Origin: Speluncibacter jeojiensis
GTDB lineage: Bacteria > Actinomycetota > Actinomycetes > Mycobacteriales > Mycobacteriaceae
Direction of reading: 5' to 3'
Length of the DNA stretch: 64,000 nucleotides
Assembly: GCF_029589495.1 (NCBI RefSeq)
Contig: NZ_JAAIVF010000003.1
Span: 1 to 64,000, forward strand
Shown here piece by piece: positions 12,075 through 20,121 of the stretch (position 1 is its first letter; the number at the start of each line of letters is the position of its first letter). The notes beneath the pieces are model-generated. The model ran no database searches. It had not been told where the DNA came from and saw only the letters and a list, made by a program, of their open reading frames with translations. The position numbers and the translations under genes are program-made.

Positions 12075-14279
12075 CTATGGCCCACTAAGTGCGACAAGGT
12101 CGTTCTCTGCTGTGTTCGTGCCAAATTGATCTGGTGTCGCAATCCGCACCGAGTCCGCATAGGAGTTGCACTCGACGATGATTCCGGTGACGTCCTTTTC
12201 ATGTCGTAACCCGACTGCCCGACCGGTGATGTTGTTGTACTGGTCCATCTCCATGGCTCCCGGGGACTGAGGCGGATCAGTGTGCTCTCCGTCCTCCTCA
12301 TGCGCGTCGCCGAGGCGCTGAGCGAAGGCAGCGTTCGACGCCTCGGTAGTCATGGCTTGCCACATGCAGTGACGGTCTGCGTCCAATCTGTCGTTGTAGT
12401 AGATCGCCGTGCCATTGGAATCCAGACGATCCGGGTAGTGAATCTCGGAATGCTTCTTAGAATCAAACCAGGCACGAACAGAGCGGGAGCAGTCAAATGA
12501 CTCGAGACTGCATCGTAGTGAGACCTGGGCACCGATCCTATAATAGGGGTTGTACTGCTTGTTAGAGTCGCTTGCGACGAGGTGAACGGCGTTCACGGGA
12601 AGCGCTACCGCCTGACCGAACCGGTAAGTAACCTGGTTTCCCGAAACGGAGATCTGGGGTTGAACGCCATTCAGGTTAGCGTCAAACGCGACTGGATTTT
12701 GGATGTCACCTACGACCCCTCCTGTCGAGTTTCGAATCTCTACGCTCCTTTCCGCCCTATTGAGGCTGAATCCTCCGGGAAGTCCGAAGACGAGTCGGAA
12801 CTCGGTGGGCGCTTGAGAATTCTGGATTTCCAATTCAGCTAGCGAAAGCGTCGCATATGGTCCAACTCTTAGAGTTAGTCGATATCCGGGTCCGGTGTAG
12901 GAGATCCCATCCGGAAGAGCGCCCGCCTGTAGAACGTTGTTCGTCGGAACACCGTAGGTCAGCGAAAGCCCACCGCCGACCGGGACATGGGTTCCCGGCG
13001 TGTAAATCGATCCGTTCTGGAATTTCTGCCGAACGCTGCTACCTGGCTCCGCCATCGCGCCTTCGATGGGGTATCCGAAGCCACTAGCCTCGTACCCCGC
13101 GGACGCCCATTGACCCAGTACCGGTTCGGCCACTGGATGTGCGCCGGTCGCTGGCGACCAGTAGATGACGCCGCGTTCGAACCGGTTCATCCTTCCCTGA
13201 CCATCTGGCAGAACGGTCTCGTCTGACGTCGGGTATCCGAGCAGGCTACCTGGGCGTTCGGCCTGGACGGTGTTCCATTTGTCGCGGATGGCGCCGCCGA
13301 TCGCGGCGCCGTTGACGGTCGAGACCGGATGCCAGTAGATCGCCCCGCCCTGGAACTCCTGTCGTCGGCCGACCCCGTCCGGGTTGACGATCTCGTCGGT
13401 CGTCGGGTACCTGAGGTAGCCGCCCTCCCAACCGAGCGATCCCCATTTGGTCATGAAGGAGTTCACGATCGGGTGCGCACCGGTGGCGGCGGACCAGTAG
13501 ATGGGTCCGACCATGAATTCGCTGCGCTTGCCGGTGTTTCCGGGGTTGGTCAGCTCGGCGCTGATCGGATACTTCAGGAAGCTGTTCGGCCCACCGAGCG
13601 AGTTGTACTTGTCCTTGATCGCCCCGCACACCTCGTACGGTGCCGGCCAGTACGCCTGGCAGCCCGGCGCGACCAGCGGGGATACACCCGCACGGGTGGT
13701 GGACGTTTGCAGTCGGGCCTCCATGGTTTCAGCCTTGTCGGCGTCGGCCTTGGTGAAGCCCTCGGGGATCTCCTCGCGGTCCGAGCGCATCTGGCCCGGC
13801 ACGATCGTGGCCTTCGGATTCTCCGTGGGATGCCACTTGCCGGCAGGCTTCTTCTTCACCTGCGGGGCGAGGTTCGCGGTGACTGGCGCAGACGGGGTCG
13901 CCTGGGTCGTCGGCACCGACGTCGTCTGTGCCTGGTCCGCTGGCGCCGCGGTGCCAGCGACTGAGCCGCTTGGGTCGGCTGCGCGTGGTACGGATCTTGT
14001 GTTGGTCGCCGGCGCATCTTCCGACGTCGGCCGTGTGGCGGTCGCTCGGGCGCTGGTGGCAGCTGCACTCGGTAGGGCCGTAGGTGATGACGAGGGCATC
14101 TCCGTCGTTGGTGCAGCCTCTGTCGTTGCTGGGGCCGGGGTGGTCGTGCTGGTCGGGTTCGTCGAGGGTGTCGCTGTCGCGGCGCCTTCGGACATCAGCC
14201 CGCTGGCCAGCACGGCAACGAAAAGTGTTGTCAAGACTCGGCGATGTCTAACCCATCGCCGACCTGGGGAGTGTGTCAA
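12075..14279 (-). CDS. Secreted LGFP-repeat protein with C-terminal DUF6973-like domain, transposon cargo
   Basis: A protein of about 734 residues. I chose the TTG at 14279 because AAGGAG precedes it by 9 bases and it gives a clean signal peptide (RRWVRHRR, then VLTTLFVAVLASGLM); another TTG at 14330 lacks this. A Thr/Ala/Pro-rich linker follows, then four LGFP repeats with motifs such as GRRQEFQGGAIYW, which in Mycobacteriales usually tether proteins to the cell wall. Next is a beta-rich section. The last 120 residues contain RHCMWQAM...QRLGDAHEE...MDQYNNITGR, a pattern I associate with DUF6973-type domains of secreted toxins and exoenzymes. The activity is unproven. It is followed by a membrane protein gene. 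Confidence 0.82.
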   Translation of the reverse strand: MTHSPGRRWVRHRRVLTTLFVAVLASGLMSEGAATATPSTNPTSTTTPAPATTEAAPTTEMPSSSPTALPSAAATSARATATRPTSEDAPATNTRSVPRAADPSGSVAGTAAPADQAQTTSVPTTQATPSAPVTANLAPQVKKKPAGKWHPTENPKATIVPGQMRSDREEIPEGFTKADADKAETMEARLQTSTTRAGVSPLVAPGCQAYWPAPYEVCGAIKDKYNSLGGPNSFLKYPISAELTNPGNTGKRSEFMVGPIYWSAATGAHPIVNSFMTKWGSLGWEGGYLRYPTTDEIVNPDGVGRRQEFQGGAIYWHPVSTVNGAAIGGAIRDKWNTVQAERPGSLLGYPTSDETVLPDGQGRMNRFERGVIYWSPATGAHPVAEPVLGQWASAGYEASGFGYPIEGAMAEPGSSVRQKFQNGSIYTPGTHVPVGGGLSLTYGVPTNNVLQAGALPDGISYTGPGYRLTLRVGPYATLSLAELEIQNSQAPTEFRLVFGLPGGFSLNRAERSVEIRNSTGGVVGDIQNPVAFDANLNGVQPQISVSGNQVTYRFGQAVALPVNAVHLVASDSNKQYNPYYRIGAQVSLRCSLESFDCSRSVRAWFDSKKHSEIHYPDRLDSNGTAIYYNDRLDADRHCMWQAMTTEASNAAFAQRLGDAHEEDGEHTDPPQSPGAMEMDQYNNITGRAVGLRHEKDVTGIIVECNSYADSVRIATPDQFGTNTAENDLVALSGP

Positions 14280-14671
14280 CTGTGTGATCTCCTTCACTGT
14301 GAAACTGCGCTGACGCAGTTCACAGCACAATCACAGTAAATGAGCAGCTAATTCCCAATGTACGGGCTAACGGTTAGGTAACGAGGCTGTCGACGCGGGA
14401 GACGCCGCTCGTCTGCAGCGCCTATTACAGGCTTCCGGTGGGATCTGATTCAGTCCAAGGTGATCGCGAACGTGTTTGAGGGGGTCCCTGCCAACGATCC
14501 GGAGGCGGCCCGTTGGACGCAGTTTGGCATACGGTGGCCGTCATCGGTCGTCGGTAATCGATCGATTCTCGACAAACTCGAACCGAAGCGCGTTCACCCA
14601 GGACAAGAGCGTCGACAAGGCGCGTCGAGAATCAACGTCGGTAAACCGTCCGCTTGGGATATTGGCGACAG
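14280..14671. promoter_or_regulatory. Divergent regulatory region and probable res site of the transposon
   Basis: About 390 bp between the divergent cargo and resolvase genes, the place where Tn3-family elements normally keep res and the promoters. GATTCTCGAC at 14564-14573 is repeated in inverted order at 14624-14633, and related GTCGACAAGG sequence lies between them, as expected for paired resolvase subsites. Other subsites cannot be assigned by eye. Confidence 0.55.
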
Positions 14672-15664
14672 GTGTTGATCGGTTATGCGCGGGTCTCGAC
14701 CGCGGAGCAGAACCCGGACCACCAGGTCGACGCGCTGCGGCGGGCCGGGGTGAGCGTCGAGAACATTCACGTCGATCACGCGTCCGGCGCGAAAAGCTCC
14801 CGCCCGCAACTGGACCTGGTCCTCGCGCTGCTGCGCGAGGACGACCAGCTGGTGATCACCCGACTCGACCGGCTCGGCAGATCGGTGCTGCACCTGATCA
14901 CGCTCGGCGCCCAGCTTCGCGAGAAGGGCGTCGGGTTGCGGGTGCTCGAGCAGGGCATCGACACCGCCACCGCCGAAGGCCGGGCGATGTTCGGGATGCT
15001 CTCCGTGCTCGCCGAACTCCAACCTGAGATCACCGTGGCCAACACCCGCGACGGACTCGCCGCCGCCCGCGCCCGCGGCCGCAAGGGCGGACGCCCACCC
15101 AAACTCACCGGTGACCAGATTGCTCTCGCCCAACGCCTCTACGACGCCGGCGAACACACCGTCGCCCAGATCGCCGACCTGATCGGCGTGCGGCGCACCA
15201 CCTTGTACGGGCACCTGAACAAGACCGTGCAGTCCGCCCCCACGGGCGGGAAAGCCGCTGCGCGGCAGGGTGGCTCCACGGACCGGCCCGGCGTGGCCGG
15301 CCAGCCGGAGGTGATCGTCAACGCGAGGTCCGCGCTGGCGTGTCCGTCGTGCGGGCACGAGCCGGCCACGCGCGCCGAGGCCATCGGCCAACGAGCGGAC
15401 CTGTCGGTGACCTGGCTCGAAGCCGACCCCGAACGCACCGGTGAGGTCGTCGCCGCGCACCACTGCCGCCGGTGTCAGCCCGCCGGCACCGCCCACGACA
15501 TCGCATGCGCCGTATGCGGGGACGGACCCATCGTCACCGACTCCAGCACCAGCGCCAGCGCCGACCTCGCACCTTCAGTGCAGCGTTGGCTCCGCCGAGC
15601 CAGATGGCAGCTCGAGCCGTCACTGCGCTGCCCCGAGCATCCTGCGCCCGCACCACCGCGCTGA
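14672..15664 (+). CDS. tnpR: Serine resolvase TnpR with C-terminal cysteine-rich extension
   Basis: A 330-residue serine recombinase that resolves transposition cointegrates. The catalytic domain starts at LIGYARVSTAEQ (serine 9), continues through RLDRLGRS, and is followed by the DNA-binding segment RGRKGGRPPKL and a helix-turn-helix (TVAQIADLIGVRRTTLYGHL). The start is placed at GTG 14672, just before this conserved N-terminus. Typical Tn3 resolvases are about 185-200 residues; this one adds some 130 residues with CPSC, CRRC, CAVC and a late cysteine, which look like a zinc-binding module of unknown role. Confidence 0.93.
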   Translation: MLIGYARVSTAEQNPDHQVDALRRAGVSVENIHVDHASGAKSSRPQLDLVLALLREDDQLVITRLDRLGRSVLHLITLGAQLREKGVGLRVLEQGIDTATAEGRAMFGMLSVLAELQPEITVANTRDGLAAARARGRKGGRPPKLTGDQIALAQRLYDAGEHTVAQIADLIGVRRTTLYGHLNKTVQSAPTGGKAAARQGGSTDRPGVAGQPEVIVNARSALACPSCGHEPATRAEAIGQRADLSVTWLEADPERTGEVVAAHHCRRCQPAGTAHDIACAVCGDGPIVTDSSTSASADLAPSVQRWLRRARWQLEPSLRCPEHPAPAPPR

Positions 15665-15750
15665 CCAGGCAGGTGACCGCAGTGCACGAGGGCCGGTCTC
15701 ACCAAAACCGCTGCGGCTCAACGGAAGATGCGCAGCAGTCCTCACGCTCA

Positions 15751-15791
15751 GCCATATCCGCCCGAAATTTCCCAAGTACTACGGCTACCCC
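15751..15791 (-). repeat. Right terminal inverted repeat of the transposon
   Basis: The reverse complement of this segment begins GGGGTAGCCGTAGTACTT and matches the left end at 39 of 41 positions. It ends at the CCCC directly before the GTTCT duplication. Confidence 0.95.
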
Positions 15792-15796
15792 GTTCT
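15792..15796. repeat. Target-site duplication GTTCT, right copy
   Basis: Second copy of the 5-bp GTTCT found at 8025-8029, immediately outside the right terminal repeat. Confidence 0.93.
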
Positions 15797-16187
15797 GGAC
15801 GAACAGTGCGGTCAAGCCGTTGATCAGTGCGAATGCCTCGAGCTTGCGGGCGGGATGGGTCGGGTGGTCGGCGAGTACGTCAAGGACGTGCTCGAGCAGG
15901 TCGGCCCCGTGTGGCCCGAGGGTGGGACGCCCGATGACCAGGGCGGGCAACCACGGGTGGCGACGCATGATGTGGCGGGCCTGGCGGGCGACGACGAGCA
16001 GGTCGGCCTGCCAGTTGCCACTCGGATCGGGCAGGTCGTACTCACCGGCAGTGCTGTCGGTCATCATCTCGAGCAGATCGTCGCGAGTGGCCACATAGCG
16101 GTACAGCGAGGAGGCGCCGGTTCCCAGGGCTGATGCGACGCGGCGCATGGAGACGGCGTCGAGACCCTCGCTGTCGGCCAATTCCAC
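15792..16187 (-). pseudogene. 5' half of the TetR-family regulator gene cut by the transposon
   Basis: It encodes the DNA-binding helix-turn-helix (AVSMRRVASALGTGASSLYRYV) and most of a TetR_C-type ligand domain (HPWLPALVIGRPTLGPHGADLLEHVLDVL...LINGLTALFVQN). After the target duplication the frame runs into transposon sequence and stops at 15699, giving a chimeric 163-residue product without the normal C-terminus. The only usual start after the upstream stop is GTG 16187, which leaves helix 1 short, so the start is uncertain. It faces away from the intact tetR at 16308 and may once have regulated the neighbouring exporter. Confidence 0.86.
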
Positions 16188-16307
16188 TGCGGCACCGCGA
16201 GCGCCCGCAGTCCGTGAAGTTCCTGGTAGATACCTGAAAACGCAATGGGGTGATTCGGGTTACATCGACCTGAACAATGGTTCCGGTTATCCGCGCAGAG
16301 GTCTACC

Positions 16308-17009
16308 GTGAGTGTCGTGACCGATTCCGCCGAACCGTCGAGGCCGCCGATGCGGGCCGACGCCCGGCGTAACCGTGACGCGATCCTGCGCGCGGCGGAT
16401 CGGGCGTTCTCGCAGCACGGGGTGGACGCCCAGATGTCCGACATCGCCGCGCTGGCGGAATTGGGCATGGGCACCGTGTACCGGCACTTCCCCACGAAGG
16501 AGGCGCTGGTCGACGCGCTGCTGCTCGACCACTTCGACCGGGCCGAACGCGCCGCCCGCCAGGCGGACGAGGAACCCGATCCGTGGGCGGGTCTCGAGTC
16601 GCTGATGTACTTCATGGCCGCATCGGTCGGGGCCAAGCGCTACCTGTCCCAGTTCATGGGAGGCCGCATCCACGGGTCGACCGAACTGCAGGAACGTCGG
16701 CACCAGGTCTTCGGGGTCCTCACCGGCCTCGTGGACCGGGCCAAGTCAGCCGGCCAGTTGCGGTCGGACGTCGAGGCCGGCGATCTACTGATCGCCACAG
16801 TGATCCTCGCCCGCGCCGGATGGGGTGGGACAGAACTGGCCGACCGGGCGGCACGCCGATACCTCGGCATCGTGCTCGACGGCCTGCGCAACCCCGGGCG
16901 CGGAACGCTCGACGGCACCCCGCTCGACCAGAAAGAACTCGAGACGCTTGCCGCGGAGGTCGCGCCCTCCGAGGCCGCCGCGTTCCGTCGCGGCCAACGC
17001 GGTCGCTGA
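16308..17009 (+). CDS. TetR-family transcriptional regulator
   Basis: A 233-residue one-component repressor with an N-terminal helix-turn-helix (MSDIAALAELGMGTVYRHFPTKEAL, about residues 43-67) and a helical ligand-binding domain. GTG 16308 follows a purine-rich GCAGAGGT. It lies 113 bp upstream of an MFS exporter on the same strand, the standard layout for a drug-responsive repressor and its pump. The broken tetR gene on the other side is transcribed away from it, so the pump may formerly have been under two regulators. The ligand is unknown. Confidence 0.9.
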   Translation: MSVVTDSAEPSRPPMRADARRNRDAILRAADRAFSQHGVDAQMSDIAALAELGMGTVYRHFPTKEALVDALLLDHFDRAERAARQADEEPDPWAGLESLMYFMAASVGAKRYLSQFMGGRIHGSTELQERRHQVFGVLTGLVDRAKSAGQLRSDVEAGDLLIATVILARAGWGGTELADRAARRYLGIVLDGLRNPGRGTLDGTPLDQKELETLAAEVAPSEAAAFRRGQRGR

Positions 17010-17098
17010 TCACACGGGCGCGCGGGGGCGCGTCCGGATCTGCAGGGCCGATCAGTCGAATCATTCACCACTGCAATCGATCTCAATCTCACCATTCG

Positions 17099-17109
17099 AA
17101 CGAACCGTT
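17099..17109. promoter_or_regulatory. Possible repressor half-site palindrome before the MFS gene
   Basis: AACG-AAC-CGTT lies 14 bp before the exporter start codon. A related AATGGTTCCGGTT sequence is found near 16276, before the tetR gene. Both are short and may be chance. Confidence 0.25.
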
Positions 17110-17122
17110 AGGTGAACTCGCC

Positions 17123-18631
17123 ATGACCCAACCACAGACACCGCCGGATCCGCGCCGCTGGCGAGCGTTGATCTTCATCTGCCTCGCGCAGCTGATGGTC
17201 GTGCTCGACGGCACCGTCGTCAACATCGCACTCCCGCACGCACAGGCCGATCTCGGGTTCTCGGATGCGAACCGGCAGTGGGTGATCACCGCCTATGCGC
17301 TCGCGTTCGGCGGGCTGCTGCTGGTCGGCGGCCGGGTCTCCGACATGTGGGGCCGCCGCAAGGCCTTCATCACCGGACTGGTCGGCTTCGCCGCCGCCTC
17401 GGCGCTCGGTGGCGCCGCCGTCAACACCGGCATGCTGATGGCGGCCCGCGGCCTGCAGGGTGTGTTCGGCGCGCTGCTGGCGCCGGCCGCACTCTCACTG
17501 CTGACCGTCACCTTCACCGACGCCCGCGAGCGCGCGAAGGCGTTCGGTGTGTACGGGGCGATCTCCGGTGGCGGCGCAGCAATCGGGTTGGTGCTCGGCG
17601 GACTGCTGACCGAGTACCTGAACTGGCGGTGGACGCTTTACATCAACGTCGCCTTCGCCGTGATCGCGGTCATCGGCGCGGTCTTCGAGATCCGAGAACC
17701 GGCCGGCGGCAAGCACAGTGGACGCCTCGACGTTCCGGGCGTGCTGATGGCGAGTTCCGGCCTGGCCGCGATCGTCTACGGGTTCGGCCGCGCGTCGACC
17801 GACGGCTGGTCCGACACCTGGACCGTCGCCTGCCTGGTCGCCGCGGTGGTGCTCTTGTCGGGCTTCGCCTTCTGGCAGACTCGCGCGGCCGAACCGCTGC
17901 TGCCACTTCGGGTGGTGCGCAACCGGAACCGCGGCGGCGCGTACCTGGCGATCGGTTTGGCGGTGATCGGAATGTTCGGGGTGTTCCTGTTCATGACGTT
18001 CTACCTGCAGGTCGTGTTGGGCTACAGCCCGGTTGTCGCGGGCGTGGCGTTCCTGCCGATGGTGGTCGGCATGATGATCGGCTCCACCCAGATCGGCGCG
18101 CGGTTGGCGGTGCGGGTGCCGCCGCGGCTGCTGATGGTGCCGGGCTTGCTGACCGCCGCGATCGGGCTGGTGATCATGTCCCAGATCAAGGTCGACTCGT
18201 CGTACGCGGAGATCGTGCTGCCGGGGCTGTTCCTGATGGGCCTGGGAATGGGCACCACGTTCATGCCGGCGATGAGCCTTGCCACCCACGACGTGGAGCA
18301 CCGCGATGCCGGCGTCGCCTCGGCCATGGTGAACACCTCACAGCAGATCGGCGGCGCGATCGGCACCGCGCTGCTCAACACCATCGCCACCTCCGCGACG
18401 ACCGCCTACGTCGTTGCCCACGCGCACCTGATCACCTCGTCGACGGCCGCGGAATCGGTGAAACTGCACGCGATGGTGCACGGCTTCTCGATCGGGATCT
18501 GGTGGGCCGTCGGCGCACTCGTCCTCGCCGCCGCCATCGCCAGCGTGCTGATCACGACCGGACGGTTGGCCGCGCCCGAGAAGACGGGTGAGGATGAGGC
18601 GGACTTCGTCCCGGTGATGCACGGAGCCTGA
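17123..18631 (+). CDS. MFS drug exporter, DHA2 (14-TM) family
   Basis: A 502-residue proton-driven efflux protein of the EmrB/QacA type. The first helix carries LMVVLDGTVVNIALP, typical of DHA2 exporters; loop 2-3 has GRVSDMWGRRKAF; and the antiporter motif appears as AISGGGAAIGLVLGG. About 14 hydrophobic segments are visible. The ATG at 17123 is preceded by AGGTGA. It follows the tetR gene at 16308. Without the transposon it would lie about 1 kb downstream of the peptide synthetase end, so export of that product is a reasonable but unproven role. Confidence 0.93.
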   Translation: MTQPQTPPDPRRWRALIFICLAQLMVVLDGTVVNIALPHAQADLGFSDANRQWVITAYALAFGGLLLVGGRVSDMWGRRKAFITGLVGFAAASALGGAAVNTGMLMAARGLQGVFGALLAPAALSLLTVTFTDARERAKAFGVYGAISGGGAAIGLVLGGLLTEYLNWRWTLYINVAFAVIAVIGAVFEIREPAGGKHSGRLDVPGVLMASSGLAAIVYGFGRASTDGWSDTWTVACLVAAVVLLSGFAFWQTRAAEPLLPLRVVRNRNRGGAYLAIGLAVIGMFGVFLFMTFYLQVVLGYSPVVAGVAFLPMVVGMMIGSTQIGARLAVRVPPRLLMVPGLLTAAIGLVIMSQIKVDSSYAEIVLPGLFLMGLGMGTTFMPAMSLATHDVEHRDAGVASAMVNTSQQIGGAIGTALLNTIATSATTAYVVAHAHLITSSTAAESVKLHAMVHGFSIGIWWAVGALVLAAAIASVLITTGRLAAPEKTGEDEADFVPVMHGA

Positions 18632-18678
18632 GCGTCGAGATCGCCGCGTCATCGGTTGACGTCTTCATCACCGATGGG

Positions 18679-18716
18679 GTCGCGGGTATGCCCGGGTTGT
18701 CGGGCATACCCGCGAC
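18679..18716. terminator. Strong 16-bp stem-loop between convergent genes
   Basis: GTCGCGGGTATGCCCG pairs perfectly with CGGGCATACCCGCGAC around a 6-base loop. A further outer pair (GTTGACG at 18655-18661 with CGTCAAC at 18722-18728) extends it. It sits between the MFS gene and the oppositely transcribed TerD-vWA gene and probably stops transcription from both. There is no U-tract. Confidence 0.8.
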
Positions 18717-18795
18717 TACGGCGTCAACGTCGAGAAGGCGGCCCCCGGTCGGCGACGCACTGCTCCAACCTTGTGCGTCGCCGACCGCGGCGAGA

Positions 18796-20121
18796 TCAGC
18801 GCAGTACGTTCGCGGCCCGCGCCGCCCGCAACCAGTCCGGGTATTCGGACAGCAGCAGTTGGTACAACTTGCTGTCCGACAGGCTGTCGACGTTGTCGAC
18901 GGAGAAGAAGCCCGCGTTGTCGACGGTGCGCCCGGACAGGGTGTCGAGCTTCTCGAGGACACCGAAGCCGCTGCGTCCGATGCCGATGAATTGCCAGAAC
19001 GCCGGCCGCGACGAGGCGCTTCGCATCAGCTTCTCGATTGCGGCCCGCTTGTTGAAGCCGCCGTCGGTGAAGAACAACACCAGCGTCGGGACTGTGGTGT
19101 TGCGGTCCAGACTTGCGATCACCTCGGCCATGATCGGAATCTCGTCGTTGACGCCGCCGATTTGCCTGTCGTAGTCGATGCCGCCATGACGACCGTGCAG
19201 GTGGACGTACTCGTCGATCCACTCGTCAGCACCGTCGACGGTCACATCGGGCAGCTTGGCGAACCCGACGCCGTACAGGTATGCCTCGAGTTGTCCGTCG
19301 GAGTCGAGTTGGGTGGCCACCGGCACCATGCGTCGCACGATCTCCTGGACCTCGCCGGCAGAGTAGCGGCGGCGCATCGAGCCCGTCTTGTCGATCACCA
19401 GGATGACCCGCCCGACATGGTCCCGCGCGCCCTTGGTCAGCAGGACCTTCGCAACCGCCTTCTTCCGCAGGTCGAGTTTCTGCCGCTTCTCGAGCGAGAG
19501 CTTCGCCTCCGCGGGAACCGTGCGGACCCCGTCCGCGTCGACGGTCGCCGCGTCACGGCCGGCGGGCGGCGTGGATCGAGGTGCGGGCGCCGGCGCGCCC
19601 ACGGGTGCCTCCTGCGTCCGCGTGTTGTCGACGGCGACACCGTGCTCGGTAACCAGCGCGACGAGTCCGCCGTTCCAGCCGGCGGAAACGTTGCGGGCTT
19701 TCCATGCTCCGCCACGCCGATAGACCTCGAGCAGCACCGCTGAACGCTCGGTCGTCAGCCCCTCGACGGCGGCGGTGATCACGTTGCCACCACGTTGGGT
19801 GAGTGTCACGGCGAGACCCGGCACCGACGAGAGTGGGCCCGGCGCAGACTCATCGGCGGACACTGCGATCGCGATCATCTCGACGCCGGCCGGTATCGCG
19901 CGCAGATCGAGATGGACCCGCCCGTCCGCGGCGAGGTTGACGCTTCCGTCGGCGGAAGCGGGGTTGTTGAAGAACACGAGGTCAGCGTCGCTGCGCACCT
20001 TGCGGTTCTCGTCGAGTTGGAACGCGAACAGGTCGACGCTGCCGGGCGCGGTCCCGGTGACGGCAACAGTCGTGGAGGCCTCGGCGATGACGGTGTTGGC
20101 GCCCCGGATCAATGCGGTCAC
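18796..20121 (-). CDS. TerD-domain / von Willebrand A-domain protein (TerF-like)
   Basis: A 441-residue cytoplasmic protein. Residues about 1-170 form a TerD domain as in tellurite and general-stress proteins (TVAVTGTAPGSVDLFAFQLDENRKV...LVFFNNPASADGSV). An Ala/Pro-rich linker follows, then a vWA domain (about 235-440) whose metal site reads VIDKTGSM with later FFTDGGF. The fusion matches TerF-type or YfbK-like Ter accessory proteins thought to act in metal-dependent assemblies. GTG 20121 is chosen since the TerD fold starts directly after it; AAAGGA lies upstream. No other ter gene is nearby, and the substrate or stress is unknown. Confidence 0.9.
   Translation of the reverse strand: MTALIRGANTVIAEASTTVAVTGTAPGSVDLFAFQLDENRKVRSDADLVFFNNPASADGSVNLAADGRVHLDLRAIPAGVEMIAIAVSADESAPGPLSSVPGLAVTLTQRGGNVITAAVEGLTTERSAVLLEVYRRGGAWKARNVSAGWNGGLVALVTEHGVAVDNTRTQEAPVGAPAPAPRSTPPAGRDAATVDADGVRTVPAEAKLSLEKRQKLDLRKKAVAKVLLTKGARDHVGRVILVIDKTGSMRRRYSAGEVQEIVRRMVPVATQLDSDGQLEAYLYGVGFAKLPDVTVDGADEWIDEYVHLHGRHGGIDYDRQIGGVNDEIPIMAEVIASLDRNTTVPTLVLFFTDGGFNKRAAIEKLMRSASSRPAFWQFIGIGRSGFGVLEKLDTLSGRTVDNAGFFSVDNVDSLSDSKLYQLLLSEYPDWLRAARAANVLR

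Larger units (their letters stand above)
8030..15791. mobile_element. Tn3-family transposon, complete, 7,762 bp, with cargo
   Basis: The element is bounded by 41-bp terminal inverted repeats that begin GGGG and differ at two positions, and is flanked by GTTCT duplications. It holds a rightward transposase, a two-gene leftward cargo, a res-like region and a rightward resolvase. Intact ends, clean duplication and in-frame flanking gene halves suggest a fairly recent insertion. The cargo (11428-14330) has visibly lower GC and less C/G at third positions than tnpA and tnpR, so it was probably acquired by the element from another source. Confidence 0.96.

Noticed and set aside
12582-13964. Plus-strand open frames opposite the LGFP-repeat protein.
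   Set aside because: The minus strand has a signal peptide, repeats and domain motifs in one continuous frame; the opposite frames are shadows.
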